Of a stretch of DNA of 64,000 nucleotides, positions 11,309 through 22,700 are shown one piece after another (the stretch's first letter is position 1; each line of letters starts with the position of its first letter). The notes beneath the pieces were generated by a model. The model made no database searches. It had not been told where the DNA came from and saw nothing but the letters and a program-made list of their open reading frames with translations. The position numbers were made by a program, and so were the translations under genes. Origin of the DNA: Meandrina meandrites (Eukaryota; Cnidaria; Anthozoa; Scleractinia; Meandrinidae); contig OY855906.1 of NCBI GenBank assembly GCA_963693305.1, forward strand, positions 16,732,161-16,796,160, given 5' to 3'.

Positions 11309-11509
11309 GCACAGGCGTTTTTGAGCCACGGACGGCAGCCGGAAATGGAACCTTCTCGTCTTTAGCGCTTATTGTCAGCTTTTTGACCATAAATTCAAGT
11401 TGTAAGTGCTAAACTGAAAGCTTTCTTACTTATTTTTGGAGGTAAAAGTTCGTTAAAACCTGAAACATGAGCCTTCCGGTTGCCGTCCGTGGCTCAAAAA
11501 CGTCTGTGC
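11309..11509. mobile_element. 201-bp MITE with TTAA target-site duplication
   Basis: About 38-bp inverted repeats begin GCACAGGCGTTTTTGAGCC at the left and end GGCTCAAAAACGTCTGTGC at the right. TTAA is present on both sides (11305-11308 and 11510-11513), the duplication made by piggyBac-type and Kolobok-type transposases. It is inserted inside the right copy of the inverted repeat that matches 1654-1690. Confidence 0.8.
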
Positions 11510-11986
11510 TTAAGCTCTCACGAAATCTTACAAAGCAGAAACCAGAAACTCACCAAAATCGGCTTTGAATCGACCCGAAGAACTGGCAAACAACAAAGAA
11601 CGCAACACAGCTACACTCTGATAACAAATTGTTGTACCAAAATCATTTACACCTTATTGCAAACTTTTGTGTTACTGCTTCAAATATCTCATCAAAAGAA
11701 ATCTTTTCTAACAACACCAAACACCGAAAACAAATTTCCAGGTTCCACGGCTGAATTCTACTGTTTCGCTTGAAAAAGATTTTACAAAATAGCTACAGGT
11801 GAGATTTTGCCAGCCCTATAGCTTGTGAACTTTGTAATTCATTTTCTCAGACTCTGATAAAAAATTGTTGTTGGTGTTATCACGGATAATTACTTTCATC
11901 TTTATGTTTTATTTAGGGTACAAAATAACGCAATGGGATTTAAATTATTCTGGTACTCGTGGTCATCCCGCGTAACTAATACCTGA

Positions 11987-12222
11987 TTCACACCAACAAA
12001 ACATGTTTAGTTAAACCAGGTTTAAGAAAATGAAAATCAGCAACAGACAACTGATGGACTAAATTTTACATAGCCGGGAAGGGTTCAAGTATGCTCTAAC
12101 TTGTGCTTTCATTGTGCCAAATTTGAAGTCGATAAACATCAGTCAGCAACTTCCATGAAGAAAACAATTTTAAACGGTGTTTAACTAAACAACATTTAAA
12201 CATGTTTAAGCTTTGGTGTGAA
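11987..12222. mobile_element. MITE-like element with TTCACACC ends
   Basis: TTCACACCAACAAAACATG at 11987 is matched in inverted form by CATGTTTAAGCTTTGGTGTG up to about 12222. The interior also has GTTTAGTTAAACC/GTTTAACTAAAC inverted matches. It is non-coding, and no clear TSD is visible. Confidence 0.5.
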
Positions 12223-12444
12223 TGGGGTATAATAACACTACAGCGATTTGAAGTTAATTAGTGCAACAGATCACGTATTTGACAGCCATTTCCCGGAAAT
12301 TTTCCGGTAGATCTTGAAATATATTTCTTTCTGACATCCAAAATGATTCCCCGACCGTTTTTGGTTCTCTAATGTAAATTGAAATAAACTGCCATGTAAG
12401 AACACACGAAAGTAACTCTGAAGTTACTGTTCGCCGATTGGGCA

Positions 12445-12700
12445 AAATAATTGTTCCGGTGTATTGTTGATCCCTCGGCGGTCCGCTGTCGTACAGTTCT
12501 CCTACTGTTGTGTTTTTCGATCGTGGGCATCCATGCCTCTGGAATTTCGATTCCCTTATCCCTGTTGAAAGTCTTATTTGAATTGCCTCTTCGACCCTGC
12601 GTGTGTACCAGTGAGGATCCCGATCAATAAACCTGACCTCATTCCAAAGCGGGTGGTGTCCGGTGATGTCGGAGTGTTCTGAAACGGAGGAGGTCTGACA
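12445..12700 (-). pseudogene. Penelope-like element endonuclease tail, broken
   Basis: On the minus strand one frame reads HHPLWNEVRFIDRDPHWYTR followed by RVEEAIQIRL. A second frame then continues with GIEIPEAWMPTIEKHN and a basic tail. I recognise this as the end of the GIY-YIG endonuclease region of Penelope-like retroelements common in cnidarians. A deletion of a few codons plus a frameshift separates the two parts at about 12555. No reverse transcriptase is attached; a different Penelope fragment lies at 45620-46400. Confidence 0.6.
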
Positions 12701-12939
12701 GGATCAAAGAGCAAATAGTCGACCTTATCACCCGATAAGACTAGCAGTCCTGGTGAGCGGGCACTCCCATATATAGGCTACATGGGTATGTGTCGCTGCG
12801 AAGGGTATGGTTTTCAAGCAGTTTAGCCTGGGATGGAGTTTGGGGTATAATTTTCTGAGAAACTGACTAGTGTAAGGAAAATTTAGTCTAGAATAGGAAT
12901 TGAAACTCAAAAGCAAGAACTTCACACCAGGACTTCACT

Positions 12940-13351
12940 CAGGGTTCGTACAAAAAATCGCAACCATTTTTCCAGGACTTTTCAAGGACCAAATTAAATT
13001 TTCAAAGACCACCTACCAGGAATGTAATTTCACAGATGGTATATAAATGCACATTCCCAGTCCAAGCTAGCAGCTTTCTAAGGCTTCAAGTGTTTGCTCC
13101 ATCTCCTTCTCTACATTTGCAGTTCACTTGTCTTTTCTCTTTATTAGCTGCTTTTACACCCGGGTTTACAGTGTCTAAAGTTGCTTCACACAGGAACAGA
13201 ATAGCAAAGTCTATGCAAAGCAATTTGCTTTCGAACCCACTATAGTTTAAAGTTGAAGAAATTCAAGGACTTTTCAAGGAAAATGGAATTTAAGGACTTT
13301 TCAAGGACTCCCCCTAAAATCCAAGGTCTTTTCAAGACTGTGCGAACCCCG
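12940..13351. mobile_element. hAT-type MITE, degenerate
   Basis: The left end reads CAGGGTTCGTACA. The right end in inverted orientation reads CGGGGTTCGCACAGTC, so the terminal CAGGG is mutated. Both are followed by repeated TCAAGGACTTTTC-like motifs, a pattern I associate with a common animal hAT-derived MITE. No intact TSD is visible. Just to its right is a run of about 25 G residues at 13418-13442. Confidence 0.5.
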
Positions 13352-14148
13352 TCACATAAAGGGAATACCGTAACGGCATATTGTTTTCCGTTGTCAACAC
13401 TATGTGATTTACTAGCTTGGGGGGGGGGGGGGGGGGGGGGGGAGGGGGAAAGGGTGCAGGGTGACTGTGGGTGGAGGGTCATTTGCTTTGAAGGTAGTCT
13501 TTGGATATTTTGATGTCGCCGACCAGACGGCCAAAGGTCTGCAGACATACATAGCACGAGTGAAACACTCGGTATAGTAAGTAAATAAGTACTTTATTTA
13601 AACACATATCACGAATGAGCCAGGGGCTCGTTTAAAAGTGAACGTGTATTCTAAAAATTAAGGGTACGGGTAGCCGTCCTACCAGGGACAACTTCTCTTT
13701 ACATAAACAGGCTCCCTAGGGTTGTTAGCCGGGGGTATGGGATATACCCTTCCCAATAAAAACAACTCTTAAGGTATGACTGCCATTCAAATTGAAATGC
13801 TAAAATTCCTTTGGTTAGGAGTGATTTTACTTTTTAACCGTGAAATAGTTACTACTCAAATAGACACTATTAGGCACCAATTTCATTGTTTTCTTTTGTT
13901 AAGTTTTGACTACTTAGCACTGATGTCTAATTGTTAGATGTTGTTTCACGGTTGGAATAAAAGCACTAGTAAAGTAGTATACTTATAGGCAGCTAGCATT
14001 TTTTTTTTTTACACCCACCGCACCTCTTATAAGAAATTTTAAAAATCTCCCACCATGTTATTTAAGAAATAGAAACATGTACCGTGTTTCTATCGAGTTT
14101 AAGTATAAATCTACTAGCGGTCTATCACAAATGGTGCGCTCTGATTGG

Positions 14149-14194
14149 CTACGCTACCCACTATCTATTCTGTGATAGATAGTGAGTAGCGTAG
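14149..14194. repeat. 46-bp hairpin upstream of the orphan exon
   Basis: CTACGCTACCCACTATCTAT at 14149 is followed after six bases by its inverted copy, ATAGATAGTGAGTAGCGTAG, with one mismatch. It ends 21 bp before the ATG at 14216 and overlaps a likely promoter; an inverted CCAAT (GATTGG) lies at about 14142. Confidence 0.6.
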
Positions 14195-14215
14195 AAGTGT
14201 GCCCTTGCTAACAAA

Positions 14216-14336
14216 ATGGCGGCCGCTTCCTCACGTTTTCGAAGTGTCCGTGAAGAAGATTTAGACAGTTTACTGGTCGAGGATGTTCCAGAAAAGACAA
14301 AAGTCGCAACGAAATATGGTATGAAGATTTTTCACG
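14216..14336 (+). CDS. Orphan first exon resembling DUF3504/Crypton-derived proteins
   Basis: The ATG at 14216 opens 40 codons plus one base, ending at a GTAAGA donor at 14337. The peptide starts MAAASSRFRSVREEDLDSLL and ends VATKYGMKIFH. The ATKxGxKIF motif is the start of the conserved region in the KCTD1/QRICH1-like DUF3504 family, derived from Crypton tyrosine recombinases, which is expanded in corals. I see no second exon in the following kilobases, which are tRNA-like repeats. It is either a gene with a distant exon 2 or a stranded copy. Naming rests on one short motif. Confidence 0.45.
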
Positions 14337-14514
14337 GTAAGAACAGGAGTCGAAAATGACTTTCATGAATTTATTACTCATTGAAACTTTTAAAAGTACA
14401 AAATTAAATTTTCAAAAGTTGCATTTCAATTGACACATCTTTGAAGGTGATATGTGATCTTCGCAGTGAATTTCCAGTTTAAGCAATTGGAATGAAGAAG
14501 CCTGAAAAAATCAG

Positions 14515-14586
14515 GGTTTCAACGGGATTCGAACCCGCGACCTCCGCGATACCGGTGCGATGCTCTACCAACTGAGCTATGAAGCC
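14515..14586 (-). tRNA. tRNA-like unit 1, anticodon position GGT, probable pseudo-tRNA or SINE head
   Basis: Read on the minus strand, it has the internal promoter boxes TAGCTCAGTTGG (A box) and GGTTCGAATCC (B box) and folds as a cloverleaf. The acceptor stem has one C:A mismatch at pair 3-70. The anticodon loop reads CCGGTAT, placing GGT (threonine) at the anticodon, but with C instead of the usual U at position 33. The unit is repeated in tandem at 14763-14834 with about 248-bp spacing and shared flanks. Confidence 0.5.
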
Positions 14587-14762
14587 ACACATTGGGAGCG
14601 AGGTCAATTGTGAGTTCTTATTTTCCCGTGAAAGGAGTGAAATGACGTGTAGTATGTGAAATGATTCATACATGAACTGCGGATATATATGAAGGTGATA
14701 TGTGATCTTCGCAGTGAATTTCCAATTTAAGCAATTGGAATGAAGAAGCCTAAAAAAATCAG

Positions 14763-14834
14763 GGCTTCAACGGCATTCGAACCCGTGACCTCCGCGATAC
14801 CGGTGCGATGCTCCACCAACTGAGCTATGAAGCC
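14763..14834 (-). tRNA. tRNA-like unit 2, probable pseudo-tRNA
   Basis: It is a tandem copy of the unit at 14515-14586 with the same loop (GGT). The acceptor stem GGCTTCA/TGAAGCC is perfect here, but the T stem has a G:G mismatch because the B box continues GAATGCC. The flanks, including AAGCAATTGGAATGAAGAAG, are shared with unit 1. Confidence 0.5.
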
Positions 14835-14941
14835 ACACATTGGAAGCGAGGTCAATTGTGAGTTCTTATTTCCCCTTGAAAGGAGTGAAATGACGTGTAG
14901 TATATGAAATGATTCATATATGAACTGCGCTTCCAATGTGT

Positions 14942-15012
14942 GGCTTCATAGCTCAGTTGGTAGAGCATCGCACCGGTATCGCGGAGGTTACGGGTTCGAA
15001 TCCCTGATTTTT
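14942..15012 (+). pseudogene. tRNA-like unit 3, inverted and truncated
   Basis: This copy lies on the opposite strand, about 107 bp past unit 2. Its A and B boxes are intact, but about 10 bases including the 3' acceptor strand are deleted, so the sequence runs from the T arm directly into TGATTTTTTCAGG. It shares the downstream flank with the other units in inverted orientation, up to about 15085. Confidence 0.6.
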
Positions 15013-15340
15013 TCAGGCTTCTTCATTCCAATTGCTCGAATTGGAAATTCACTGCGAAGATCACATATCACCTTCATATACAGCTATTTCGAGAAACGTT
15101 GTCGGAAAAAAAGCACCAAACTGCACAAGCCAATCCCGAAAGATAGTATGGGTAGACGCATTGAGCTACTGCACGTGTTGAATACTAATGAGATATGACA
15201 ACAAAATAAGCGCGAATTTCAGGTTCTTTCTTTTCAGACATTTAAAAACAAAGTACGTTTAGCCCCTCTGAACTTTGGAAGAATTTTCCTCACTCAAAGA
15301 CATGCGACAGTAAAAGGAAAGCTACAGATATAGGCCCCTA

Positions 15341-15547
15341 AGGACACAAATATGGCGTCTCCATACTGAGCTTTATTAATTTGCGTGGAAAGTTTCGCCA
15401 AATAATTCGCAAACGGTGCGCCGCACACACCTGAGATTTGGACAAATGGTTTATCTATTTATTTTCTATACTATCTGAAATCCATAGCTTCTGTCGTTGA
15501 ATGGTTTCGATTTTATTTTTTTATTGCGTGACAGTGAAAACCACCAA
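15341..15547. repeat. Dispersed about 207-bp block, copy 1
   Basis: The block runs from AGGACACAAATATGGCGTCT to GCGTGACAGTGAAAACCAC and is repeated in the same orientation, about 90% identical by eye, at 37802-38009. Neither copy has inverted ends or coding capacity that I can see. Confidence 0.75.
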
Positions 15548-15570
15548 TACTAAAACAATTACATTATTCG

Positions 15571-15642
15571 CTCTCGATTTCTATGCGTGATAGTTGACTC
15601 GGGCTGCGCCCTCGTCAACTATCACGTGATAGAAATCTCGAG
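15571..15642. repeat. Hairpin
   Basis: CTCGATTTCTATGCGTGATA continuing into GTTGAC is followed by its inverted copy ending ATAGAAATCTCGAG, around the GC-rich loop TCGGGCTGCGCCCTC. The loop style resembles the hairpins at 334 and 1491. Confidence 0.65.
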
Positions 15643-16769
15643 CCGATTTTTAACCAATCAGCGCGCGTATTTTCTTAGGACCGTTTTCTAATTAGAAATA
15701 AGGAAAGTTTTGATTTTGATAGAATAAGCACACAATAAAATAAGCAAACAATTTTTTTTAAATTTGTGTTTATTAAAATTACGTAACTGCTTCATACGTC
15801 GTACCAGATAAAATGAAAACTCCGAGTTAGACTATTTTACAAATCTGATTGCCAATTTCAAATCAAATTGTATTCTACATTTTCAATCTCAGATGGCAGA
15901 GAAAATAGGCCTATGCCCTACCTGTATACACATTTGGTACTGATATACAGTCAATAATTACAATCAACATGTAAACTTTATAAATCTGGAGATAGTCAGT
16001 TACACGCCAAGGCTGTGCTCTAGGAAAAATGACAAGGAGCCCAAAGGTTCCAAACTATGAGATCTAGGTGCCTAGCATAAAGTTCGCCTGAGGCCCCCGG
16101 GCACCCTTAGAGCACAGCCCTGCAAGCCAGTTTCTATTCTGCCACCTTAATCCAAAATATTTCATAAATGGCTGATGCACTCACTACCTGTAAAAAGTAT
16201 GTACTTAAAAGTACAATCAATATGGATTCAGGCATGCAAACTGTACAGTCAACTCTCGTTATAGCAGACAAGTGCTGTTAACATACAGTAAATAATATAG
16301 GCTATGACGTGCTTATTGACAGTGGGTATTGAGGATGAGGTCAAAACAAATTCACAAAGTCAGGGCAAAAGAGACAAATGAATTGGAACACAAAGCCAGA
16401 TAACTACAAGTCTGCACACAGCTGGAACAACAGGCATGTGATGCCCCCCACGATGCAACCCTGATACACAAGACAGCTGCAGAAACCAGCATTCGTTTGA
16501 ATCTAACAGCCTAAATTCATTTAGCCACATTAAAAGCAATTATTCAGCACATTTCACAGTTATCTAGAGCTATATTTCCTGTAAATTAGGGCAGTATTCC
16601 CTGTCATTTCGGGATCCCAAAACATGGAACAACCTTGACAGTCAAGCCAGAAGTGTTAAAAGTTAATTTTCTCTTTCAAAAAATGTACAGACAGTAGTGG
16701 TAGTACTCAGGCCTGGTTACAGTGCATGCCAAAGGTGGCTATGCATGTTACCTTAGAAATTGCTGTAAG

Positions 16770-16925
16770 TCAGTTAGTCATTGGTTTGTTAACAACAATA
16801 CTAAGCTCTTGATTTGTTTTCTTCTCATACATTGCATCTACCATTTTCTGGTACAATTTCCATCCTTCTGTTTCCGTCATTTCTTCCATACTGATCCCTT
16901 CTTCTTCTTCACTCGACTCTGATTC
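16770..16925 (-). CDS. Terminal coding exon of an unrecognised gene
   Basis: On the minus strand a pyrimidine-rich tract ending TTTCAG at 16926 is followed by an open frame of 51 residues and a TGA at 16770-16772. The peptide is acidic at first (ESESSEEEEGISMEEMTETE), then GWKLYQKMVDAMYEKK and a hydrophilic end. A TTTATT on the plus strand near 15767 would serve as an AATAAA polyadenylation signal, implying about 1 kb of 3' untranslated region. I could not identify the upstream exon among 17000-23000, nor the family. Confidence 0.4.
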   Translation of the reverse strand, partial: ESESSEEEEGISMEEMTETEGWKLYQKMVDAMYEKKTNQELSIVVNKPMTN

Positions 16926-16959
16926 CTGAAATACAAAAAAAAAAAAAGAAAAAAGCAAG

Positions 16960-18700
16960 AGATGTTGGACTCAATACTTCAACTGGGCAACTTACTGCTT
17001 ACCAACCAATCACAGCTCAAGTTGATAACAAAACAGATTCACAAATCATTCAAATTCAGAGATCTCTAGTTCATCAAAATATGAGCCAATCAAAATAATT
17101 TAAGATGAGATGACCTTGGTCACTACACTGAAATAAGATTCGCAAAAAAATGTTTCCAATTCAAATCACCAGTTGAAATTTAAAACAAGGCAACTACAGA
17201 ATACCCATACAATTTATTAGGCATTTTACAGAAACCAATAGATGAGCCATAACTTTCTAACTGGAAAACATTGGTCCAAGTTAAAATGTACATGTATCTG
17301 CAAAAACTTCTCATTTGTACAAAAAGGTATCACCAATCAACAATGTAGACTCTAAGCTCTCGACTAAAGGTAACAAACACCTGTAAAAATAAATTGTCTG
17401 TCAATTAAAGAGGCTAGAGATTCTGCCAAAACAGACCTTGACCTCCCTATGTGCAAATTTTTGACAGGCTTGTTTGACCATTGTAATAAACATCCTATTG
17501 ACCTAGCTTAGTCCACCTGTATGGAATCAACTTCACCTTGGTCATTACATTACATCTCGGAGCCATTATGGGAATACTGTTTTGGCTTGGGCATGGGTCG
17601 TACTTGGGAAAGTTTTGCCAGAATCTGCTTACTTTGCAGTAGAAATCTGCCATTGGAACACTTTGCCTAGTGCAATCCAAGGTTTTCTGGATTTGCAAAT
17701 AGGCAAAAACATCAAAGACGCTGTTGTGCTTGGGTGGGGCAGGCAGATTTTCGAAAGCTTGAGCTAAACAATAGGAATCACAGTGGAAACTGTCAACAAC
17801 TGTCAACTGTGTTATGTTTCACTTGTCTGTGAAACATAACATGATCAGTATGAACAAGAGCGGGAATTTTCAGTTTGCCCTCTTTCATTATGGATGGACA
17901 TGGCTATTATTAAAGGGAAGCACGTTTATTTCACTCTACCGGATTGTGCTGTCCTGTCTTCTAAAAAAGGTGAGTAAACATGTATTTTCTGATCTCCAGT
18001 ATCTATAATCTGGTCAACTTCAGTTCTCGATGTGTCAAAACACTAACCCATACCTCCCACTGGTGCGACCCTACTCGGTTTGATTAAAGTTCTCCATTTC
18101 AGTTGCAGTTTCGACTTTTTACGGTTTTTTAGCCGGCAAAAACAAAAGGTTTTCCCAAGTGCGACCTATACCCCATTTGCACTTCTTTAAAAAACGGCAG
18201 TAAGAATTATAGCATAAGCTTTGTATTGGTAAAGCACAGGCAAATTTTTTTTAAAGAAATTCACATATTTAGGGTAAAAAGGACAAATGAATTGGAAATT
18301 TCTATTTTGGTGTTTAGGTATTATTTAAGGCAGCTGTCAGCTAAATTAAACTCATCATCAATAGATGAGATCGGGAAAGGTGCCTTAGACTCAGTACAGT
18401 CCTGCACGATTTTGAGAGAGACCTCCTGCTCAGTTGAAAAGAAATAATAAATGGGAAGCACTTATTAGCTTCTTGGGGGAAAATGCAGGATACCAATGCA
18501 TTGAGCTTACTTTAGGGCTCACAGACTTATTTCTCGTGCATTGCTAAGGAAGTGAAAAATCACTGCAGGTGAATGACGCAAGCATTTTGACAGACAATCA
18601 GAAAACCGCCGGGAGAACCCACTAAGAGGCAACAAATTTGATAATCAAAGGGCCCTATGAGGCCACGACTGTTTTTTTAAGTGACGACGTCATTGTTTAA
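16960..18700. other. No recognised gene
   Basis: This stretch is probably intronic if the terminal exon at 16770-16925 is real. A 103-codon minus-strand ORF at 17495-17806 and its plus-strand counterpart show no domain and no splice context, so I do not call them genes. Confidence 0.4.
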
Positions 18701-18712
18701 TGTGTTCGTGCA

Positions 18713-19110
18713 AGTTCTTGTCGCTTTTATCTAACAAGTGACGAATTAAATCATCGAAGTCGAACGTGCATCACTTGTAAAGATCTATACGGATTTACGT
18801 TGTTTTTCATTTTGTTTTGCATTGGTTGTAAAAGAAGCAAGCTCCAAGCAGACAAATTCAAGTTTGTGTGTTTTCGTGCCAGCGTGTGTACACTCTTTTC
18901 CCCATACAGTGTGTACGATTGACATTCAATTTCCAGAATGTGTTGATAGTGCCATGAGCATGATAAGTTTGATCTTGCATTCTTTGATTGCGGTGAAGAT
19001 TAACGCCGCAAAAAATTTATTTTGAAATCGGCTGCGTTGACCTTTGTTGCGTGATACTGATAATCTTCTGTCAGCTAGCGATTACACAAACTTCGCTTTC
19101 AAGTCTGATT
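18713..19110 (+). repeat. About 395-bp direct duplicate, copy 1
   Basis: From TTCTTGTCGCTTTTATCTAA to GCGATTACACAAACTTCGC it matches 19612-20008 in the same orientation, with few substitutions and small gaps (an extra TTTTGCATTGG-type stretch here and an extra TAAGGG-type stretch in the second). It is non-coding. Confidence 0.8.
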
Positions 19111-19611
19111 TTGTGGTGAACTCATTGGCATGTGGAACGACTTTTTGGTGGAATTCGATTGCGTGTATATCTGGATAACTTTGGGGGCAAGTTGTTTTCT
19201 TCTATGTATTTTTCTATTCGTGTTTAAAAACATAATCACTTTTAACGATCCGCGCATCGTCTTTTGTTTTAATATGCTTTTAAAATATGACTTTGCCTGT
19301 CTGCTGCAACCGCTATTTTGGTTGCTTATACTGTAAGTTTTGTTGTTCCTTCTTTACTTGCAGTAGAGTCCTCTGGCTTTTGGGATAGGTAGTCTTCTGC
19401 TAGGAATAAATCTCGCTCCAGATTTTATCTCATCGTTGAAACTCGAGTGTTCTCCGCTGCGACCTGTGCTGATGATTTTGCTTGCATGCGATGAACATTT
19501 ATCTGTTGTGGGTTGTAAAACTCAGCAAGGGTACTTCTTAACTCAGAGGCCTATAAAAGGTGTTTGAAATGCGTTGATTTAGGTTGTCGCTGTGAAGCAC
19601 ACGATGTAATT

Positions 19612-20008
19612 GTTCCTTCTTGTCGCTTCTATTTAACAAGTGACGAATTAAATCGTTGAAGTCGAACGTGCATCACTTGTAAAGATCTATACAGATTTAC
19701 GTTGTTTTTCATTGGTTGTAAAAGAAGCAAGCTCCAAGCAGACAAATTCAAGTTTGCGTGTTTTCGTGCTAGCGTGTGTACACTCTTTTCCCTGTACAGC
19801 GTGTACGATTGATGTTCAATTTCCGGAATGTGTTTTGATAGTGCCATGAGCATGATAAGTTTGATCTTGCATTCTTTGATTGCTGTGAAGATTAAGCGTC
19901 GCATAAGGGTAAAATTTATTTTGAAATCGGCTGGGTTGACCTTTGTCGCGTGACACTGATAATCTTCTGTCAGCTGGCGATTACACAAACTTCGCTTTCA
20001 ATTTCACT
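19612..20008 (+). repeat. About 395-bp direct duplicate, copy 2
   Basis: Second copy of the block at 18713-19110, offset by about 900 bp, so the intervening 500 bp is single copy. The minus-strand 119-codon ORF inside it is not preserved in copy 1, which argues against a protein. Confidence 0.8.
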
Positions 20009-20009
20009 T

Positions 20010-22330
20010 TCACCGTCACATGCAAACTTAAGAAAATTCTGTTGATTTTTCTATAGGGCAGAAACAACATACACCTGATTTAAGATAAAATAAAAATAAA
20101 ATATGTTCACAATCGATTTTCAAATTATCATCACATACCCATCAAAACAAAACCATCAGCGCCTTAACTACAATGGTCTGTCATCGGTCTTAATAACTGC
20201 AACGTCAAACTGAGAGTAGCGTTACATGTAGGTCTGCCAACCATCTGTCAACGGCCTTTTGTTTACATCTGATCGACTGAAGGAATGGACGAAGGATGGC
20301 TTCAACTCGCCACTCATTCCGTAACTCCTGTTTTGCATACGCAAGAACAGTCAAAGCATGTTTGGTCCCATAGTCAAAGCCCATCGACATATGTGCTTTT
20401 GGAAACAATAAAGATTGCTGTTTTCAGCGCAAGCTCATCCGTCACTAGTAATACATTTCAGGGAATTTCTCATACGAATCTGCTTCAATTGTCCTCGTCG
20501 AGCCAACCTTTGTATGACAGAGTGCTATCGGCCTTCAGTAGGAGGTCCAACTGCACTTCCATTAGTGCCATTGGTTTCTTATCGGATGTTCCGTTGTGAG
20601 ATTCTTTCCTGCTTGAAACACGCTCTGCCAAGTCCACAGATGACTACATATCGTCCTTTTTAGTCCAGAATGCACTATTGTGATGGTTTTGTGGGCTGCC
20701 GTCCACTAAGGCCCTAAGGCGCTATGGTGTAAACTTTGATAGCTGATTAAGTAATTAATATCAATTATTCTCATGAAAGGGGTAAGGGGTTGGTAGTACC
20801 TGACTCTATGCACTAGGTAAAACGCAGAGTGTCTCTACGTTACTTTTATATGAAGAACGCAAATACTATATATTTGTTTCTGAAAGCCAAACGCTGTCCA
20901 TGTGGTACTATTTTCCAAGAAAGAGGAACTTTGCAGTAAACGCATGGGCAGAAGATAAGTCTAGGTCACAGTCTTGAACTCTCACAGACATCACATGCCT
21001 TTCCGTGCGGTACGATTGTTGTAGACTCCGTGGTGCCAAGTTAAAATCGCAATTTATTAAACAGGTCGTTTTGGCGTCGCAGTGCTTTGGGTGAAATTAT
21101 TCTTTACTTTAATATTCTTCAGAAACCAAAAAAACCTTTCCGTTTATTAATTTATAACACCAGTGTTGTAACTGGTTTTATTATTGAAAGCAAAGCAATG
21201 GCCCTTGAACTCTCCCAGAACTCGCAGTGTTCGTATTGAAAACAAAAAAATCAACAACAGCTTCTCATTGCAGAGCTCTGGTAAATGTCAGACACAGTGT
21301 CTTCGTAATTAAATATGCAAAAACTTATACAGGGATTTTTGGCGCAAATTTCCTTACAACCACAGAACAAATATTTCAGTTGCGCTACTCTTTGAAAGCC
21401 CTTCCGAAAGAGATGTTTTTTGATTTGATCCGTCTATTATTTTTCGAGAAACGACTTTCGTGACAGTTGAATTGTTACATCGTTCATCGTGTTAAAGTGT
21501 TACTGAAACGAAATTTCGTATTTTTTTTATTTGCTCAATTTATGGTTTCGAACCTGCTTAAAATCATGGTGACCTTTATTTTTAAAAATACGCAACAGAA
21601 AGTGCTCGTTTTGGCGGTCAAAATGGGCTTTTTGGAGCCAAACCATGTCCGGGACCTGGAGCCGAGTTTAGCAACCTTGTGACGTCAGTGGTTGTGCACA
21701 TGTCGGGAGTGCGATAGATTCTCTCTCGTTTCCATTAGAATTAATGCGTGTATTTTCCTGATCCTCAAACCTTCAACCTCCTAATTTTTGTCCAGACACA
21801 AACGGAAAATGCACAGTGTAGACATCTGAGAGAGCATGAAGTTTCTTTTCTGCTTTAAATGAGATCAACAGATAATTGATGGTCCATATTCTCGGGTACA
21901 GCGCATCGTTGAGCCGCACAATCGCAGGTTTTTCTACGACCATTCACGGTCTGTAAGGCTTGAGTTGAATACTCGAAAGGCGTATCAGTGGTTAGAAAAG
22001 TGGACTTTTCGCTGGGTTAGCCCAAGAGGACTACAAAACTTGTGATGTCCTTGATCGAGGGTCGCCTTTATGTCAGCGCAGGAGTCGAGTGTTGCAGAAA
22101 CCAGCGGGAATCACGCACTACTCTTTCATTATGAAGTTATTGATATACTTGCGTATAATTTACAGTCGATGGCAAGCTTGAAGTGGTTTCAATATCTATT
22201 TCGTTTAAAAATTGGCCTTAAAAAGGGGGTCCCAAAATTTGTTTCGGAGCAGGAAGACGTATACACCACATTATTCCTCAATAACTCCTTTAATAAAACC
22301 AGTAACAACACTGATGTTATAAATTTATAA
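20010..22330. other. No recognised gene
   Basis: Several ORFs of 60-104 codons occur on both strands around 20205-20660 and 21230-22330. None shows a domain or paired splice sites. I report the stretch as unassigned. Confidence 0.4.
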
Positions 22331-22339
22331 ACAGGAAAG

Positions 22340-22700
22340 GTTTTTTTGGCGACCAAAATTTTAGGTTAGTCGCTAGTTGGCTCCCTTAGGAAATGTTAAT
22401 TTCAGACCCTGAAAATACACAAGAAAACAAGTATTTCGTCTTTTAGTGTAAGAGGAAAGATCAAAAAACATTTGGCAACCAGAAATTGCCATGTGGCAAC
22501 TAAAAATTTTGGTCCTGTCACCAGTTGGCGCGGACATAGAGAAGTTAATTTCAGACCCTGTGAATTGGCACTTTTGTGGAAACCTTCATTAACAGATCCT
22601 TTAAGCAGTTTATGGTCGCTTTTCTAGAACAGCAGGGAATTTCCATTCCCAAGAAAGCTGTTTGCAGGGTTGATGACTGCCTGTAATAAACTTCAAGAGT
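22340..22700. repeat. Interspersed repeat, longer copy
   Basis: GGCGACCAAAATTTTAG, GCCATGTGGCAACTAAAA and GTTAATTTCAGACCCTGTG, followed by about 90 bp ending AGCAGTTTATGGTCG, recur in the same order at 37047-37190. Looser matches with the GTCGCC/GGCGAC theme occur at 32640-32740 and 51740-51900. It is non-coding. Confidence 0.7.

Noticed and set aside
14479..14936. Two similar ORFs containing AQLVEHRTGIAEVAGSNPVE
   Set aside because: These are the translation of tRNA-like units, a familiar artefact, and not proteins.
17495..17806. 103-codon minus-strand ORF
   Set aside because: No domain or splice pairing, and an overlapping ORF on the other strand of similar quality.
19629..19988. 119-codon minus-strand ORF
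   Set aside because: It lies inside the duplicated 395-bp block, and the frame is not kept in the other copy.
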